A stretch of DNA of 64,000 nt from Chloroflexota bacterium (GTDB taxonomy: Bacteria > Chloroflexota > Anaerolineae > Promineifilales > Promineifilaceae), in the NCBI GenBank assembly GCA_018004935.1, contig JAGNBF010000013.1:39021-103020 (forward strand), given 5' to 3'. The notes under the pieces were generated by a model, which was given only the letters and a program-made list of their open reading frames with translations, had not been told where the DNA came from and did no database searches. Shown here in pieces: positions 25,493 through 34,779 of the stretch (its first letter is position 1; each line of letters begins with the position of its first letter). The position numbers and the translations under genes are program-made.

Positions 25493-26830
25493 TTAACGCA
25501 CAACCAGTGGTACATAAACGCTCATCAGATTGGTGGGGGCTTCGGTAACGGCATATTTCAGATTGCCTAAAGCATAATCGTAATAGGCAATATGGATTCG
25601 CCCCTGAGAATCAACCTGAAGCGATGGGTAATAACCCCGGTCATTGCCACTACTCCCACTCCCATCTACTACTTCACAGCGCCAGGTATACTGTAAATTC
25701 AGGTCCAAGGGGCCGCAGTTGCCGTTGGTTTGGGGGTAGGCGATTTTTAAGATGGCACTGGGGCGGTCGTTGGTGTCGGTGTAGGCAATCACGGGTTGGC
25801 CGTTGAAAAATCCCAGCGAGGTAGCCATCCATTGGTTGTTATTTGCCGTACCAACCGAATCCAAAACCACACAGCGGAATTCAAAATAGGTACTCCCACA
25901 GTTCCCCGTGCCTGAGGCCACCATGTAGGCGTAACGCAGAGAATCATTGCCGATGTAAGCAACCCCCATAAAATTGTCCGGTTCGCTGGTATAACTGGAA
26001 ATTAGCCCATTGACGGTTGTGGTGGCATCAACTGGTGTACAATCCCAATCATTGGCCGGGCCACAGCCACCAGTCGTGTTCACCGCCATAGACAGGTGCA
26101 GGTTGATGTCCCGGTAGAAAATAAAGGGCAGATTCCCCAGTAGTTCCATTGAATTGTACAGAGAAAATCCGGTCATCGAAGTTTGCACCACAGTCGTACA
26201 ACGCCATAAGCCATAACCGCAGTTACCGAATTGCCCCACATATTTGGCATGTTTGATGAATCCTTTACTCTGGTTAATATCCATCAACCCATATGAGACC
26301 TGAGCGACATCATTGGCACCATATTGTAGACTATTGATGACATTAAAGATTAAGGCGGGTTGTTCGATAGGCTCAAAAAAGATTTCCCCCCCGCCCACCG
26401 ACGGAATCCCGCGAAACTCATTCGTACCATCTGTGGCATTCTGGTAGGCAATACCCCATTGCCCCAAAGAATTAAAGGCCAACGAGCTTTCTAAGCCAAA
26501 ATTGGTGTTGTTTTGAAATGTTAGCGAATCACACGACCAGCCATGGCTGGGGCCGCAATTTCCCCCGCTTGTCACCGGGAAAGCCAGTTTGAGGTCGCCC
26601 AGGGTGTTGTGGTAGTAGCTGATGTATGGTTTTTCGGTGTCTGGTTGTAAGGCCAGGGAGGGGAACATACCAACATCACCTGTGGCATCAATTATGTCAA
26701 TCTGCCAGGTGAGGGCGTCGGGGGCCGCGGCCGCAAACGGGGTCGTCCGCGTAGACAATAACCACAGGCCAACCACAACCAACCCCCATAAACCATTCAG
26801 ACCGAGCCAAAATGAGTTCTTGTAACGCAT
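25493..26830 (-). CDS. Secreted Cys-repeat beta-propeller-like protein
   Basis: A 445-residue exported protein. Residues ~7-35 are a signal sequence or anchor ending AAAAP. The rest contains about five repeats, each with a paired-cysteine motif of the form G-N/G-C-G-x(4-11)-W/F-x-C (GNCGPSHGWSC, GNCGYGLWRC, GGCGPANDWDC, GNCGSTYFEFRC). They alternate with SYYHNTLGDLKLA-like strands, which suggests a disulfide-braced propeller. It ends SVYVPLVVR, a tail style common in Chloroflexota secreted proteins. It is last in an operon with two membrane proteins upstream. Confidence 0.75.
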   Translation of the reverse strand: MRYKNSFWLGLNGLWGLVVVGLWLLSTRTTPFAAAAPDALTWQIDIIDATGDVGMFPSLALQPDTEKPYISYYHNTLGDLKLAFPVTSGGNCGPSHGWSCDSLTFQNNTNFGLESSLAFNSLGQWGIAYQNATDGTNEFRGIPSVGGGEIFFEPIEQPALIFNVINSLQYGANDVAQVSYGLMDINQSKGFIKHAKYVGQFGNCGYGLWRCTTVVQTSMTGFSLYNSMELLGNLPFIFYRDINLHLSMAVNTTGGCGPANDWDCTPVDATTTVNGLISSYTSEPDNFMGVAYIGNDSLRYAYMVASGTGNCGSTYFEFRCVVLDSVGTANNNQWMATSLGFFNGQPVIAYTDTNDRPSAILKIAYPQTNGNCGPLDLNLQYTWRCEVVDGSGSSGNDRGYYPSLQVDSQGRIHIAYYDYALGNLKYAVTEAPTNLMSVYVPLVVR

Positions 26831-26845
26831 GATTGATCCTTTTTG

Positions 26846-27397
26846 TCACTGAACGCCTTTGAAACCCCATAGAGTTGAACCGACTTTTTCCAGAGACATG
26901 ATTTTGTCTTCTTCACGAATGTAGTAAACGGTCATCAGTTCCCCCTGCATCAACCAGGTAGCGACCTCTGGTTCAATGCGGAACGCGGCCGCGCCAATGT
27001 GCAATATCGTGTGCAATTCAGCAAATTGCCGATCCGAATCGTAATGCTCCTCACGGGTTATCTTGACCGGGCCAACGGCCTTACTCAGCGTCTGGGTGGA
27101 TTTACGCCAGCCGATAACCAGCAACAGAGTGCCTATGCTAATGGGAGCCAGGCAACCTGACAGGCCACAGAGAGAAGCTGGATTGTTGGGGCTAACAAGT
27201 CGCCAGGAGAGAAAAAAGGTCATAAAGACCAACGATCCCCCAATGAGGGCCAGGCCGGTAAAGAGTGTCCAACGACGAAAAGATTTTTGCTCGGCTTTGA
27301 GGCGGGCTTTTTGAATATCACTCAACTGACCGTTGCGATTGGTCTGGAGATCAACCTGATTGAAGGCGAAATGATCCATTAATTGTGGCGTACTCAT
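26846..27397 (-). CDS. Two-helix membrane protein, unknown
   Basis: A 183-residue protein starting MSTPQLMDHFAF. Its ATG overlaps the preceding stop codon as ATGA (27394-27397) and has a GAGG site. Two hydrophobic helices lie near 45-65 and 80-100, and a soluble C-terminal domain follows. The longer upstream reading (to 27523) runs through the previous gene and is rejected. Its end is 15 bp from the secreted propeller gene, so the three are one operon. Confidence 0.72.
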   Translation of the reverse strand: MSTPQLMDHFAFNQVDLQTNRNGQLSDIQKARLKAEQKSFRRWTLFTGLALIGGSLVFMTFFLSWRLVSPNNPASLCGLSGCLAPISIGTLLLVIGWRKSTQTLSKAVGPVKITREEHYDSDRQFAELHTILHIGAAAFRIEPEVATWLMQGELMTVYYIREEDKIMSLEKVGSTLWGFKGVQ

Positions 27398-27834
27398 GGG
27401 GCCTGCCTCTTTTTCTGCACATGTTGCAGAAGTATGCCAACGGTTGCTCCAGCGGGGGCGGCCAGCACAAAAGCCAAAAATCCGGCCAGAAACAACATCA
27501 TCACCATAATAAATCCCATCCAAATCCAGTTGGTCAGGGGCGAGGGCCGGGTGATAACGGTGCTATGGTTATCTACACAGACCAACTCTCGTGTTGCGGC
27601 TACGGGTTCCGCGCCCAAATCGGTGCGGTAAGCTGTATTTGACTGCTCAATGGTGGCAACTGATCCTTCTGGGCAAATGAGGGGGCCGATGGTCTGCGCG
27701 GCCGCGGTGCTCGTCGCCGTAAACACAGAAACAATTAGCCCCACCGGGAGCAGGCAGGTTCCAATCACCATAACCAACACCACCCAGACCAGACACCCTG
27801 ACGCTGTGCCCACTTTTGCCGATGTTTTACTCAT
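27394..27834 (-). CDS. Membrane protein, unknown
   Basis: A 146-residue protein with hydrophobic helices at ~14-40 and ~100-130 around a small extracytoplasmic domain (LICPEGSVATIEQSN). It is first of the operon 27834 to 25493. I do not recognise the family. The four-base overlap with the next gene indicates coupled translation. Confidence 0.7.
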   Translation of the reverse strand: MSKTSAKVGTASGCLVWVVLVMVIGTCLLPVGLIVSVFTATSTAAAQTIGPLICPEGSVATIEQSNTAYRTDLGAEPVAATRELVCVDNHSTVITRPSPLTNWIWMGFIMVMMLFLAGFLAFVLAAPAGATVGILLQHVQKKRQAP

Positions 27835-27974
27835 TTGATGTAAGCGTCCATTTAGCGCTACGGGTTAAAACGCCAGGCTAATGGCCTTTGTCACGATAGC
27901 CTGGCTGTTTTACGACCGGGCTGGCGGGCGGATGAATTGACACAACTGAATGGTTATGGTTTTTAGAAATCTTG

Positions 27975-28075
27975 TAACTATTCAGACCCTAAAGGTTTTG
28001 ACCTCTGGTGATTCTGGCCTCATGTTAATCAAAACCTTTAGGGTCTCTCTGGCAAAAGTGCCACCTGAATAGTTA
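27975..28075. repeat. Composite fold-back with TAACTATTCAG ends
   Basis: Outer 11-bp arms TAACTATTCAG (27975) and CTGAATAGTTA (28075), plus inner arms GACCCTAAAGGTTTTG and CAAAACCTTTAGGGTC. It resembles a non-autonomous element, and the end sequence relates to the one at 3889-3983. Confidence 0.75.
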
Positions 28076-28080
28076 TAAAA

Positions 28081-28133
28081 AACCTGCCGAAGGTTTACCG
28101 GGTACGATGAAGTCATAGCAAAACCTTCGGCAG
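28081..28133. repeat. Inverted repeat
   Basis: AACCTGCCGAAGGTTT and AAAACCTTCGGCAGG flank a ~22-bp loop. The CCTTCGGNAGG core recurs in the fold-backs near 36710-36770 and 38910-38966. Confidence 0.7.
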
Positions 28134-28537
28134 GGAAATCACGAGTGGGGAGGTGGAATAGTTCAGGCAGTAGTGCCCCCAGACCCGGATTGAACAAAGT
28201 TAGTGACAGGGGATTGCCAATCATCGTCCCCAACAACCAACGGGTACAGGAAATCAAATATCATCATGGTTTTATGCCTCATCAGACAACGTTACGTACT
28301 GGGGTTTGGCGTTTCTTGATCTGACCACTGGTTATTGGTGTATTGGTTATTACCACAGGTGAAACCAAATTTCGCCAAAGCCGAGTTGCTTGCACAAGTA
28401 GGGTGGGAAACAGCCGGGTAAAGCAGTTCCTCTTGGTGCAGTGTAGGTTGTGATGGGTGTTATGGCAGGAAGTGTAATGGGTCAGCGTGACAACAGCGTG
28501 ACAAAACCAGGCTGGCAAAGGGAAAGAGCATCAGTTT

Positions 28538-28570
28538 AGAAACCAGGTTTTTGCGAAAAACCTGGTTTCT
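28538..28570. terminator. Perfect 15-bp hairpin after BTAD regulator
   Basis: AGAAACCAGGTTTTT and its complement separated by GCG. It starts 16 bp past the regulator's stop codon on the minus strand. There is no following T-run, so it may be a REP-like hairpin rather than a true terminator. Confidence 0.5.
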
Positions 28571-28585
28571 CCAACGAATGGTGTT

Positions 28586-31500
28586 TCAGGCGGTTGGGTT
28601 GAGGGCCAGGGTGATGGTTTCTGGGAGGGTGAGGGCCAGGCCGGTAGACCAGGCGGTATGGAAGGTGGTTTCGTCCAGGTGGGTGCGACAGAGGGTTTGG
28701 GCGTGTTCGTAGCGGCCGCGTTCCCGCACATCAATTTGAGCATCCAGGTTGTCCAGGATGGTACGAATAGCTCCCAGCAGGGTAGCGGCATGGGGCCATA
28801 ACCCGGTGAGACTCGCCACTTCGGCCACCCCGATGAGGCAATCGGCAATCGTTCGTTTGTCACCCAGATCATGCAAACGGAGCAACGCGGCCGCGTAACA
28901 TCCCTGCGCCTCGCCATAATTCCCCATCCCCACGGCCACATCCCCCAGATTGCCAAACGTCAGGGCTATGCCTCGTTTATCCCCCAACTCTGTACGCAAC
29001 CCCATGCTCTCTTCATGCAGTTTGTGGGCTGTAACAAAATCCCCCAAAGCCAGATTGGCATTCCCCAGATTGGTCAAAATAATGGCAATGCCTCTTTTAT
29101 CCCCAATTTCGCGCATGGTGATCAACGCCTCTTCTTGAAATTGGCGCGCCGAGAGATAATCCCCTTGCGAATGAGCCAGGTTCCCCATGTTCGAGAGGGT
29201 TGCGGCCACATACCAGCGTGCTCCCATCTGCCGGTAGTTGATCAGAATTTGATTGTAGACGGCATGAGCCTGTTCATACTGCCCTTGCTGTTGGGCGATC
29301 ATCCCCAAATGGCTAAGCGACAAATTAATCGTGCGAGGCGCACCGACTTCCTGGCTCAGGCGCAGACATTCCTCGTGCAGATGGCGGGCCTGGGCATAAT
29401 GGCCTTGCGCTTCAGCGATCATACCCAGATGGCGCAACCCTAGAACCAGGCCCGTTTTATCGGCTAATTCCCGTTGTAAGGCTACCGCTTCTTCGCCCAG
29501 CGTCTGGGCCAGAGGCCAATCGCTATGCATCCGGGCACTATTGGCTAAAAGCAACAAGGCTTTAGCTGTACCCGCTTTGTGCGCCAGGTCGCGGAAGAGG
29601 GCCAGACTGTTGTGGGCATACGCCAGGGACGCGGGTAGATCGCCTTGTTTGGCGGCCATCTTACCGGCATTTAGTTGCGCCTCACCGTAATCAATCATCC
29701 CTGGCAATGAAACGTCTCGCAGAAGTTCGGCCTGGCTAAGGGCAAGAATCTGACTGAGCCAGTTGCGCCCTTCAGTGTAATAACCACGCACGTCCCAAAA
29801 TTCGGTGAGCGCGTTGGCTAAGCGCAGGGCGTGGTGGGGTTTGTGATGATCGAGGGCAAAACGTAGCGCCCCCCGCAAATTGTCGTGTTCACGCTCTAGT
29901 TGATTGAGGGCTTCGATTTGTCGTGGACTGTGCAGAACTGCGTGGTTGGTTTCGGCCAGGTTCAGGAAGTAGTCGAGGTGACGTTGGCGCATCGCTGGGG
30001 GATCGCCCGATTGCTCTAATTTTTCAGCGGCATATTGTTTGATGGTGGCCAGGAAGGTGTAACGGGTTTCGTTTTCCTCGGCCGTGTATTCGGCGATGAG
30101 CAACGATTTGGCGACTAAACGGGTGAGCCAATGAATGATTTGCGCCGGGGTAAGGGGGTCAAAGGCACAGGTGGCTTCGATGGCGTTCAGGGTGCGGCCG
30201 CCACTGAAAACGGATAAGCGTTGAAACAGGATACGTTCTTCCGGGGCCAGCAGATCATAGCTCCAGTCTACTAGAGCACGCAGGGTTTGTTGGCGGGGTA
30301 AAGCGGTGCGGCTCCCATTGGTGAGCAGGTCGAAGCGATTGTCGAGCCGGGCCGAGATTTCGTTGGCCGAGAGGGTGGCTATACGCGCGGCCGCAAGCTC
30401 AATCGCCAACGGTATACCATCGAGGCGGCGGCAAATCTGCAACACCGCGTCCATGTTTTGCTCCGTCAGGGTAAATTCTGGCCTGGCGGCACAGGCCCGT
30501 TCCACAAACAGGCGTACACTCTCCACCATCAGGAGCAGGTTTTCACGGGTCAAGGGTTCGGTGGGTACAGCTAAGGTGGGAACACGCCACACCGTCTCCC
30601 CACCAATGCCCAGCGATTCCCGGCTGGTGGTCATCAGCTTCAACTGGGGGCATTCCCCCAAAAGTTTGGCCGCCAATTCGGCACAGGCTTCAATAAGATG
30701 TTCACAGTTATCCAGGATGAGGAGCAGTTGTCGCTCGCGCAGAAACGCAGTAATGGTTTCCAGCAAGGTTTGTTGCGGTTTTTCGCCGACGCCTAACGCC
30801 TTGGCCACTGTCTGCAACACCAGCGTTGGCAGAGCCACATGAGCCAGATCAACCCACCAGACCCCATGCCGAAACTGGTGGAGTAAATCCATCGCCGCCT
30901 GGATAGAGAGGCGGGTTTTGCCACTACCACCGGCCCCGGTAAGCGTGAGCAGGCGTGTGTTCAGGAAAAGTGCCTTCACCTGGGCCAGTTCGGCTTTACG
31001 TCCAACAAAGCTGGTCAGGGGGATGGGCAGGTTGGTGAGGCGGGCGGCGTCGGAGGGGGCCAGGGATGTTTGTTTGAGCCAATGGTAGAGGGCCTGGGTT
31101 TCTGGTGAAGGCAAGACGGCTAATTCGTCACGTAGGGCACGGACACAACGCTCGTACTGTTCGAGCGCGGCCGCGCGGTTGCCTCGGGCCAGTTCACAAA
31201 ACATGAGATGCTGGTAGGCCGTCTCTTGCGTGACATCCAGGGCCAAAAGTTGGCGGGCATAAACAATCGCCTGGGCATATTCACTCTGGGAGCGCAACTG
31301 CTGGATCAGTTGCAGTAAGGTCTCTTCATAAAGATGTCGCCAATGTTCCCGCTCTTCCAGCACCCACTCATCATACACATCAGCCAAAAAATCCCCGGTG
31401 TACAGGGCCAAAGCGGTTTCCGGCGCGGAATGGCGGCTTTGGTCAAAGGTGACAACATCTACCCACAGAGGGAAGGCCGGATTCAGTTGCACCCGTTCCC

Positions 31501-31792
31501 GGTCGGTCAAAAGAACCTCATCGCCCAGGGTTTTGCGCAAAACAGCCAGAGCCGTCCGCAGTGAGGTACGAGCCTGTTCATCAGAGGTATCGCCCCAGAA
31601 AAGCGTCGCCAGTTTTTCGCGGCTGTGTCCGCTGGGTTCGGGGTGGGTGGCGAGATAAGCCAGCAAACTTTCCACTTTGCGGCGCGGCAAACGAATGGGT
31701 TGGTTGTTATCCCCGACTCGTGCTTCCAGGCGGAACAACCCAAAGAGGAAGAGGGCGTATTCTATCGGTCGGCTTGAGCTAGTACCTGGCAT
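28586..31792 (-). CDS. BTAD/NB-ARC/TPR transcriptional regulator
   Basis: A 1068-residue SARP/AfsR-like regulator. An N-terminal winged-helix plus bacterial transcriptional activation domain covers residues ~12-255 (LFGLFRLEAR, then SLRTALAVLRKTLGD, ALYTGDFL). The STAND NTPase has Walker A GAGGSGKTR and LLILDNCEHLIEA. A C-terminal TPR array of about eight repeats (GDYLSARQFQEEALITMREIG) follows. Such proteins turn on linked gene sets when ATP-driven oligomerisation is triggered. The target is unknown, and no biosynthetic cluster is adjacent. A 33-bp hairpin follows the stop. Confidence 0.88.
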   Translation of the reverse strand: MPGTSSSRPIEYALFLFGLFRLEARVGDNNQPIRLPRRKVESLLAYLATHPEPSGHSREKLATLFWGDTSDEQARTSLRTALAVLRKTLGDEVLLTDRERVQLNPAFPLWVDVVTFDQSRHSAPETALALYTGDFLADVYDEWVLEEREHWRHLYEETLLQLIQQLRSQSEYAQAIVYARQLLALDVTQETAYQHLMFCELARGNRAAALEQYERCVRALRDELAVLPSPETQALYHWLKQTSLAPSDAARLTNLPIPLTSFVGRKAELAQVKALFLNTRLLTLTGAGGSGKTRLSIQAAMDLLHQFRHGVWWVDLAHVALPTLVLQTVAKALGVGEKPQQTLLETITAFLRERQLLLILDNCEHLIEACAELAAKLLGECPQLKLMTTSRESLGIGGETVWRVPTLAVPTEPLTRENLLLMVESVRLFVERACAARPEFTLTEQNMDAVLQICRRLDGIPLAIELAAARIATLSANEISARLDNRFDLLTNGSRTALPRQQTLRALVDWSYDLLAPEERILFQRLSVFSGGRTLNAIEATCAFDPLTPAQIIHWLTRLVAKSLLIAEYTAEENETRYTFLATIKQYAAEKLEQSGDPPAMRQRHLDYFLNLAETNHAVLHSPRQIEALNQLEREHDNLRGALRFALDHHKPHHALRLANALTEFWDVRGYYTEGRNWLSQILALSQAELLRDVSLPGMIDYGEAQLNAGKMAAKQGDLPASLAYAHNSLALFRDLAHKAGTAKALLLLANSARMHSDWPLAQTLGEEAVALQRELADKTGLVLGLRHLGMIAEAQGHYAQARHLHEECLRLSQEVGAPRTINLSLSHLGMIAQQQGQYEQAHAVYNQILINYRQMGARWYVAATLSNMGNLAHSQGDYLSARQFQEEALITMREIGDKRGIAIILTNLGNANLALGDFVTAHKLHEESMGLRTELGDKRGIALTFGNLGDVAVGMGNYGEAQGCYAAALLRLHDLGDKRTIADCLIGVAEVASLTGLWPHAATLLGAIRTILDNLDAQIDVRERGRYEHAQTLCRTHLDETTFHTAWSTGLALTLPETITLALNPTA

Positions 31793-31874
31793 AGTACCTA
31801 AAAGGAATCTCTTTTCCCGGAGAGAGTATACCCGAAATGGCCTTATGACCGGTAGATGAGAGATGTCTTATGCC

Positions 31875-32642
31875 TCATTTTAATTTATTCTGGATTTCTG
31901 TCTCGAAGGCGCGATTGGGGGCAAAGAGGAGATGGTGACGCTGAATAATAGCCTCGCGGGCTTTGAGGTAGGCGTCGAGGAGTTGGCGCAGATGGGCCAG
32001 GGTGGTTTTGGGGTCGCGGCCGTAGCTGGCCTGGAGCAAACCCTGGTGCGCCGGATGCTCCGGGGGGAGCAGGGGGAGCAGTTGGGGCAGGGTGAAGTGG
32101 AGCAGTTGCAGGTAAATGGGGAACGGTTTGCTGGTATCGCCTCGTTTGATGAGGCGGGTGACATCCCAAAACATCACCCAAAAACGGTTGTCCAGATCGG
32201 TCAGGGCTGTGTCGGTGAGGGTAGCGCGGGGCAGGGCGAGGGCGGCTGAGGCGGCCTGGAATCGTTCGGCCCAGCCTGCGGTGTCTTTAACAATGCGGAT
32301 TTCCCGATCCCAGGGGTTGGGTTCCAGGTCGAGGGTTTCGTAGCGGAAGTCGGCTTTGACGCCGTTGCTGTAGAGGACGATGTGGAAATGCGGCCGCACA
32401 TGTTCCGCATCAAACGATTTAGCTGGGACATAGGGCAAAATGGATTGCACAAAGGCCCGCCGTTCCCGGTACGCCTGATCCCGGCTGTACCCATCCCGGA
32501 AAACGAGGGCAACATCCAGGTCCGAGTAGGCGTCATGCGTCCGTTTGCCTAGTGAGCCAGAGACAAAACAGGCCACGATTATCGCTTCGGTGGCGACACG
32601 CTGTTGTAGACGGAGATAAACGCGGTCTAGTTCGTTGATCAT
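31875..32642 (-). CDS. Nucleotidyltransferase-fold protein
   Basis: A 255-residue protein with a Pol-beta-type nucleotidyltransferase core: GSLGKRTHDAYSDLDVALVF carries the G-S then D-x-D residues, and a third acidic residue is likely in KADFRYETLDLE. The C-terminal helical half resembles those of aminoglycoside adenylyltransferase-like enzymes. The substrate is unknown. It is not coupled to any toxin gene, unlike the MntA at 51207. Confidence 0.82.
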   Translation of the reverse strand: MINELDRVYLRLQQRVATEAIIVACFVSGSLGKRTHDAYSDLDVALVFRDGYSRDQAYRERRAFVQSILPYVPAKSFDAEHVRPHFHIVLYSNGVKADFRYETLDLEPNPWDREIRIVKDTAGWAERFQAASAALALPRATLTDTALTDLDNRFWVMFWDVTRLIKRGDTSKPFPIYLQLLHFTLPQLLPLLPPEHPAHQGLLQASYGRDPKTTLAHLRQLLDAYLKAREAIIQRHHLLFAPNRAFETEIQNKLK

Positions 32643-32696
32643 AAAATCGAAGTGGGTTTGGTGTGGGAACGCGGCCGCGAGTGACTCATCGCTCCT

Positions 32697-33650
32697 TTAC
32701 CCTTCAATCTGCCGATCCGCCTCTTGTAATTTTTGTTGCTTTTTCAACTGTTGCAAATAAGCCTCGATTTCTTCCGGCTTTAACCCTGATAATCGTTCCT
32801 CTGGTCCCAGACCCTGGAGCCGTTCCTCTGGTCCCAGACCCTGGAGTCTTTCCTCTGGCCGCAAACCTTTCACCCGTTCTTCTGGGCGGTATTGGCGCAT
32901 GATATCTTCGGGACGATAATGTTCCACAACCTGTTCAAGGGGTAATGTAGCTAACAACACATCTATCCATTTTTCCCCCATCTCCATCACCTTTTCCGGG
33001 GTAATTTCGTTACTCATTGGTATTTCTCCCTCTGACCATAACTGCTGTAGACCCAACAGGAAGGTCACAACGGTTGTTTCAACCAAACCAAAACGGGTAC
33101 GCTCCAGCGTGTGGAATGCCTGTTCCTTGGCTTTCTTTTGGGTAGCGAAACATTTGACGAAGGCATTATGAGCGACATTTTCCAGTTCCGACAAAATGAT
33201 CACTGTCACTCGTTGGAGTAGAAAGTGGGAACTGCCATATACGCCTGGTTGTTTTTGATCGGTAAAACCAAACGCATCTAGACGGCCAGCCTGCGGCCGC
33301 TTCGCTACGATGAGTACCGGTGCGACCGTCTTAACTGATAAGGCTTGTGTCCGGCGGTAAAAGTAATCATAGGCCAAAAGTTGCACGAGCTTGTCTTGAT
33401 TGAGTGATTCTGTGGCTTTGAATTCAATCAAGATGTGGCGGGCACGATGATCGCGGATGCCATCGGGTAAACGCGCCCGTTGTTTTTCGGTCCAGTGATC
33501 GCCTTCACGTCGCAGGAGCAAAATGTCGGCTTCGGGTGGTTCGGTCATGAGGGGCACATCGGTTTGTACGGTGATGTTGACCGGGGTGAGCAGGTTAGAT
33601 AAGAGGGTTGCCAGTAGCCGGTGCCAGAGGGTGATGGAAGTGCCACTCAT
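32697..33650 (-). CDS. PD-(D/E)XK nuclease-like protein with PEER repeats
   Basis: A ~317-residue protein. The N-terminal half carries a nuclease-like core: EADILLLRREG, then HILIEFKATES, in which E-x-K fits the PD-(D/E)XK signature, as in Rpn/transposase-associated nucleases. The C-terminal tail has tandem 9-residue repeats of the form L-x-P-E-E-R-L-x-G (about four, 32797-32890 in DNA). Chloroflexota Rpn-like proteins often end this way. I chose the ATG at 33650 (MSGTSITLW) because the upstream extension crosses intergenic sequence. Function unknown. Confidence 0.72.
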   Translation of the reverse strand: MSGTSITLWHRLLATLLSNLLTPVNITVQTDVPLMTEPPEADILLLRREGDHWTEKQRARLPDGIRDHRARHILIEFKATESLNQDKLVQLLAYDYFYRRTQALSVKTVAPVLIVAKRPQAGRLDAFGFTDQKQPGVYGSSHFLLQRVTVIILSELENVAHNAFVKCFATQKKAKEQAFHTLERTRFGLVETTVVTFLLGLQQLWSEGEIPMSNEITPEKVMEMGEKWIDVLLATLPLEQVVEHYRPEDIMRQYRPEERVKGLRPEERLQGLGPEERLQGLGPEERLSGLKPEEIEAYLQQLKKQQKLQEADRQIEG

Positions 33651-33727
33651 GAGGGTATTGTAGCAGATAGAAGGGGGGATGGGTACGCGGCCGCAACCAA
33701 CGAGTATACCCATAAATCGTGGGGCAC

Positions 33728-33760
33728 AGACCTGACAGGTTTCTAAAACCTGTCAGGTCT
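33728..33760. repeat. Dispersed repeat R4 palindrome
   Basis: AGACCTGACAGGTT and AACCTGTCAGGTCT around a short loop. A second copy is at 60583-60615. Confidence 0.8.
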
Positions 33761-33817
33761 CCCACAAAACGTGGATATACTCGCAACCAACATCCCTTCA
33801 TCGAGTACATAGTCTGC

Positions 33818-34444
33818 CTATGAAAAACAGCCAAAGGGAACCAATAACAAAACCGTGGCCGCGCCAAGGAGTAGGCCGGTTATCAGTTGGAAGGGGGTGT
33901 GCCGCCCCAGGTAGAGGCGTACATAACAGACAGCGATGACGAAGGGGAAGACCACAATCAGGGCGATGGGCCAGCCAAAGGTGAGACCAATGAGAATGAA
34001 GGTCGCCATGATGCCGGTGGCGTGGATACTGATGAGGAAGAAGATGTTGATGATCCCCAATGCCGCCAGTTCGATGATGTTAAAAACGGTCAGGCAACGG
34101 AGCAGTTCGGGAGCTTTGAGGGCGGAGAAGAGGAGAAAGGTCAACCCGGCGAAGAGGACGGCACTGAGGTAGGGGATGTGCCGCTCGCGGGTGTTGCTCA
34201 TGTGCAACTCGGCGATGCGTCCGGTTTTGAGCAGGTAAAGCACAACCAGAATGGGGGCTAAGGAGACGAGAAAACCATACGCGGCCGCGTACCCCAACCC
34301 TGGCCCCATCGGCAACACATGCAAAGACAGGGCCAACCCCACCAACGCAAACATCACTGGCGGGCTAACAATGTTGGAAAACAGCCGGGCCAGACGAACC
34401 GCACCGATTCGGTCGTGGGCGTGGTGATCTTTGGGTTTGGACAT
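33818..34444 (-). CDS. PAP2-like membrane phosphatase family protein
   Basis: A 208-residue protein with about six membrane helices. It carries the ordered elements seen in small PAP2 proteins: MSNTRERHIPY, ISIHATG and RLYLGRHTPFQLITGLLLG, where the last His is the usual catalytic nucleophile position. The first motif is degenerate compared with K-x6-RP, so activity on lipid phosphates is uncertain. Confidence 0.75.
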   Translation of the reverse strand: MSKPKDHHAHDRIGAVRLARLFSNIVSPPVMFALVGLALSLHVLPMGPGLGYAAAYGFLVSLAPILVVLYLLKTGRIAELHMSNTRERHIPYLSAVLFAGLTFLLFSALKAPELLRCLTVFNIIELAALGIINIFFLISIHATGIMATFILIGLTFGWPIALIVVFPFVIAVCYVRLYLGRHTPFQLITGLLLGAATVLLLVPFGCFS

Positions 34445-34779
34445 GGGACTGAGAGATTAGGAGACTGAGAGATTGAGAGACTTGTACCGTAAGCAAGAAA
34501 GAGGTCACACAGAGGTTTACAAAGGAAGCGCAGAGGTTCACAGAGAAAAGCCAAACCCATTCATTCTTAAAACTCTGTGTATCTCTGTGTCATCTCTGTG
34601 ACCCTCTAAGTTCCTTCTTTTTGGTTCTGGCCTGTCCAGGTTAGTACCTTACGAGTCAATTTCTTGTACAGTTAGCAAGAAAATGATCCGCAGATTTCGG
34701 GGATTAACGCTGATTTTTTTAATCAGCGAAAATCTGCGTTAATCTGTGGACAAACCTCTTTGGTTCTGGCCTGTCCAGG
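34445..34779. other. Intergenic with short repeats
   Basis: No gene. GAGACTGAGAGATTGAGAGAC repeats lie at 34450-34480. GGTTCTGGCCTGTCCAGGTT occurs twice (34623 and 34761), the second copy holding the stop codon of the next gene. An ATCAGCGAAAATCTGCG-type repeat lies at 34700-34745. Confidence 0.6.

Larger units (their letters stand above)
27835..28585. other. 751-bp intergenic region with fold-back repeats
   Basis: No convincing gene. Short minus-strand readings at 27982-28257 and 28282-28518 are built from repeat arms and have no plausible domain. Holds a composite fold-back (27975-28075), a second inverted repeat (28081-28133) and a perfect hairpin (28538-28570). Confidence 0.6.

Noticed and set aside
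27982..28518. Two short minus-strand readings in the 751-bp gap
   Set aside because: Built from fold-back arms, no domain or good ribosome site.
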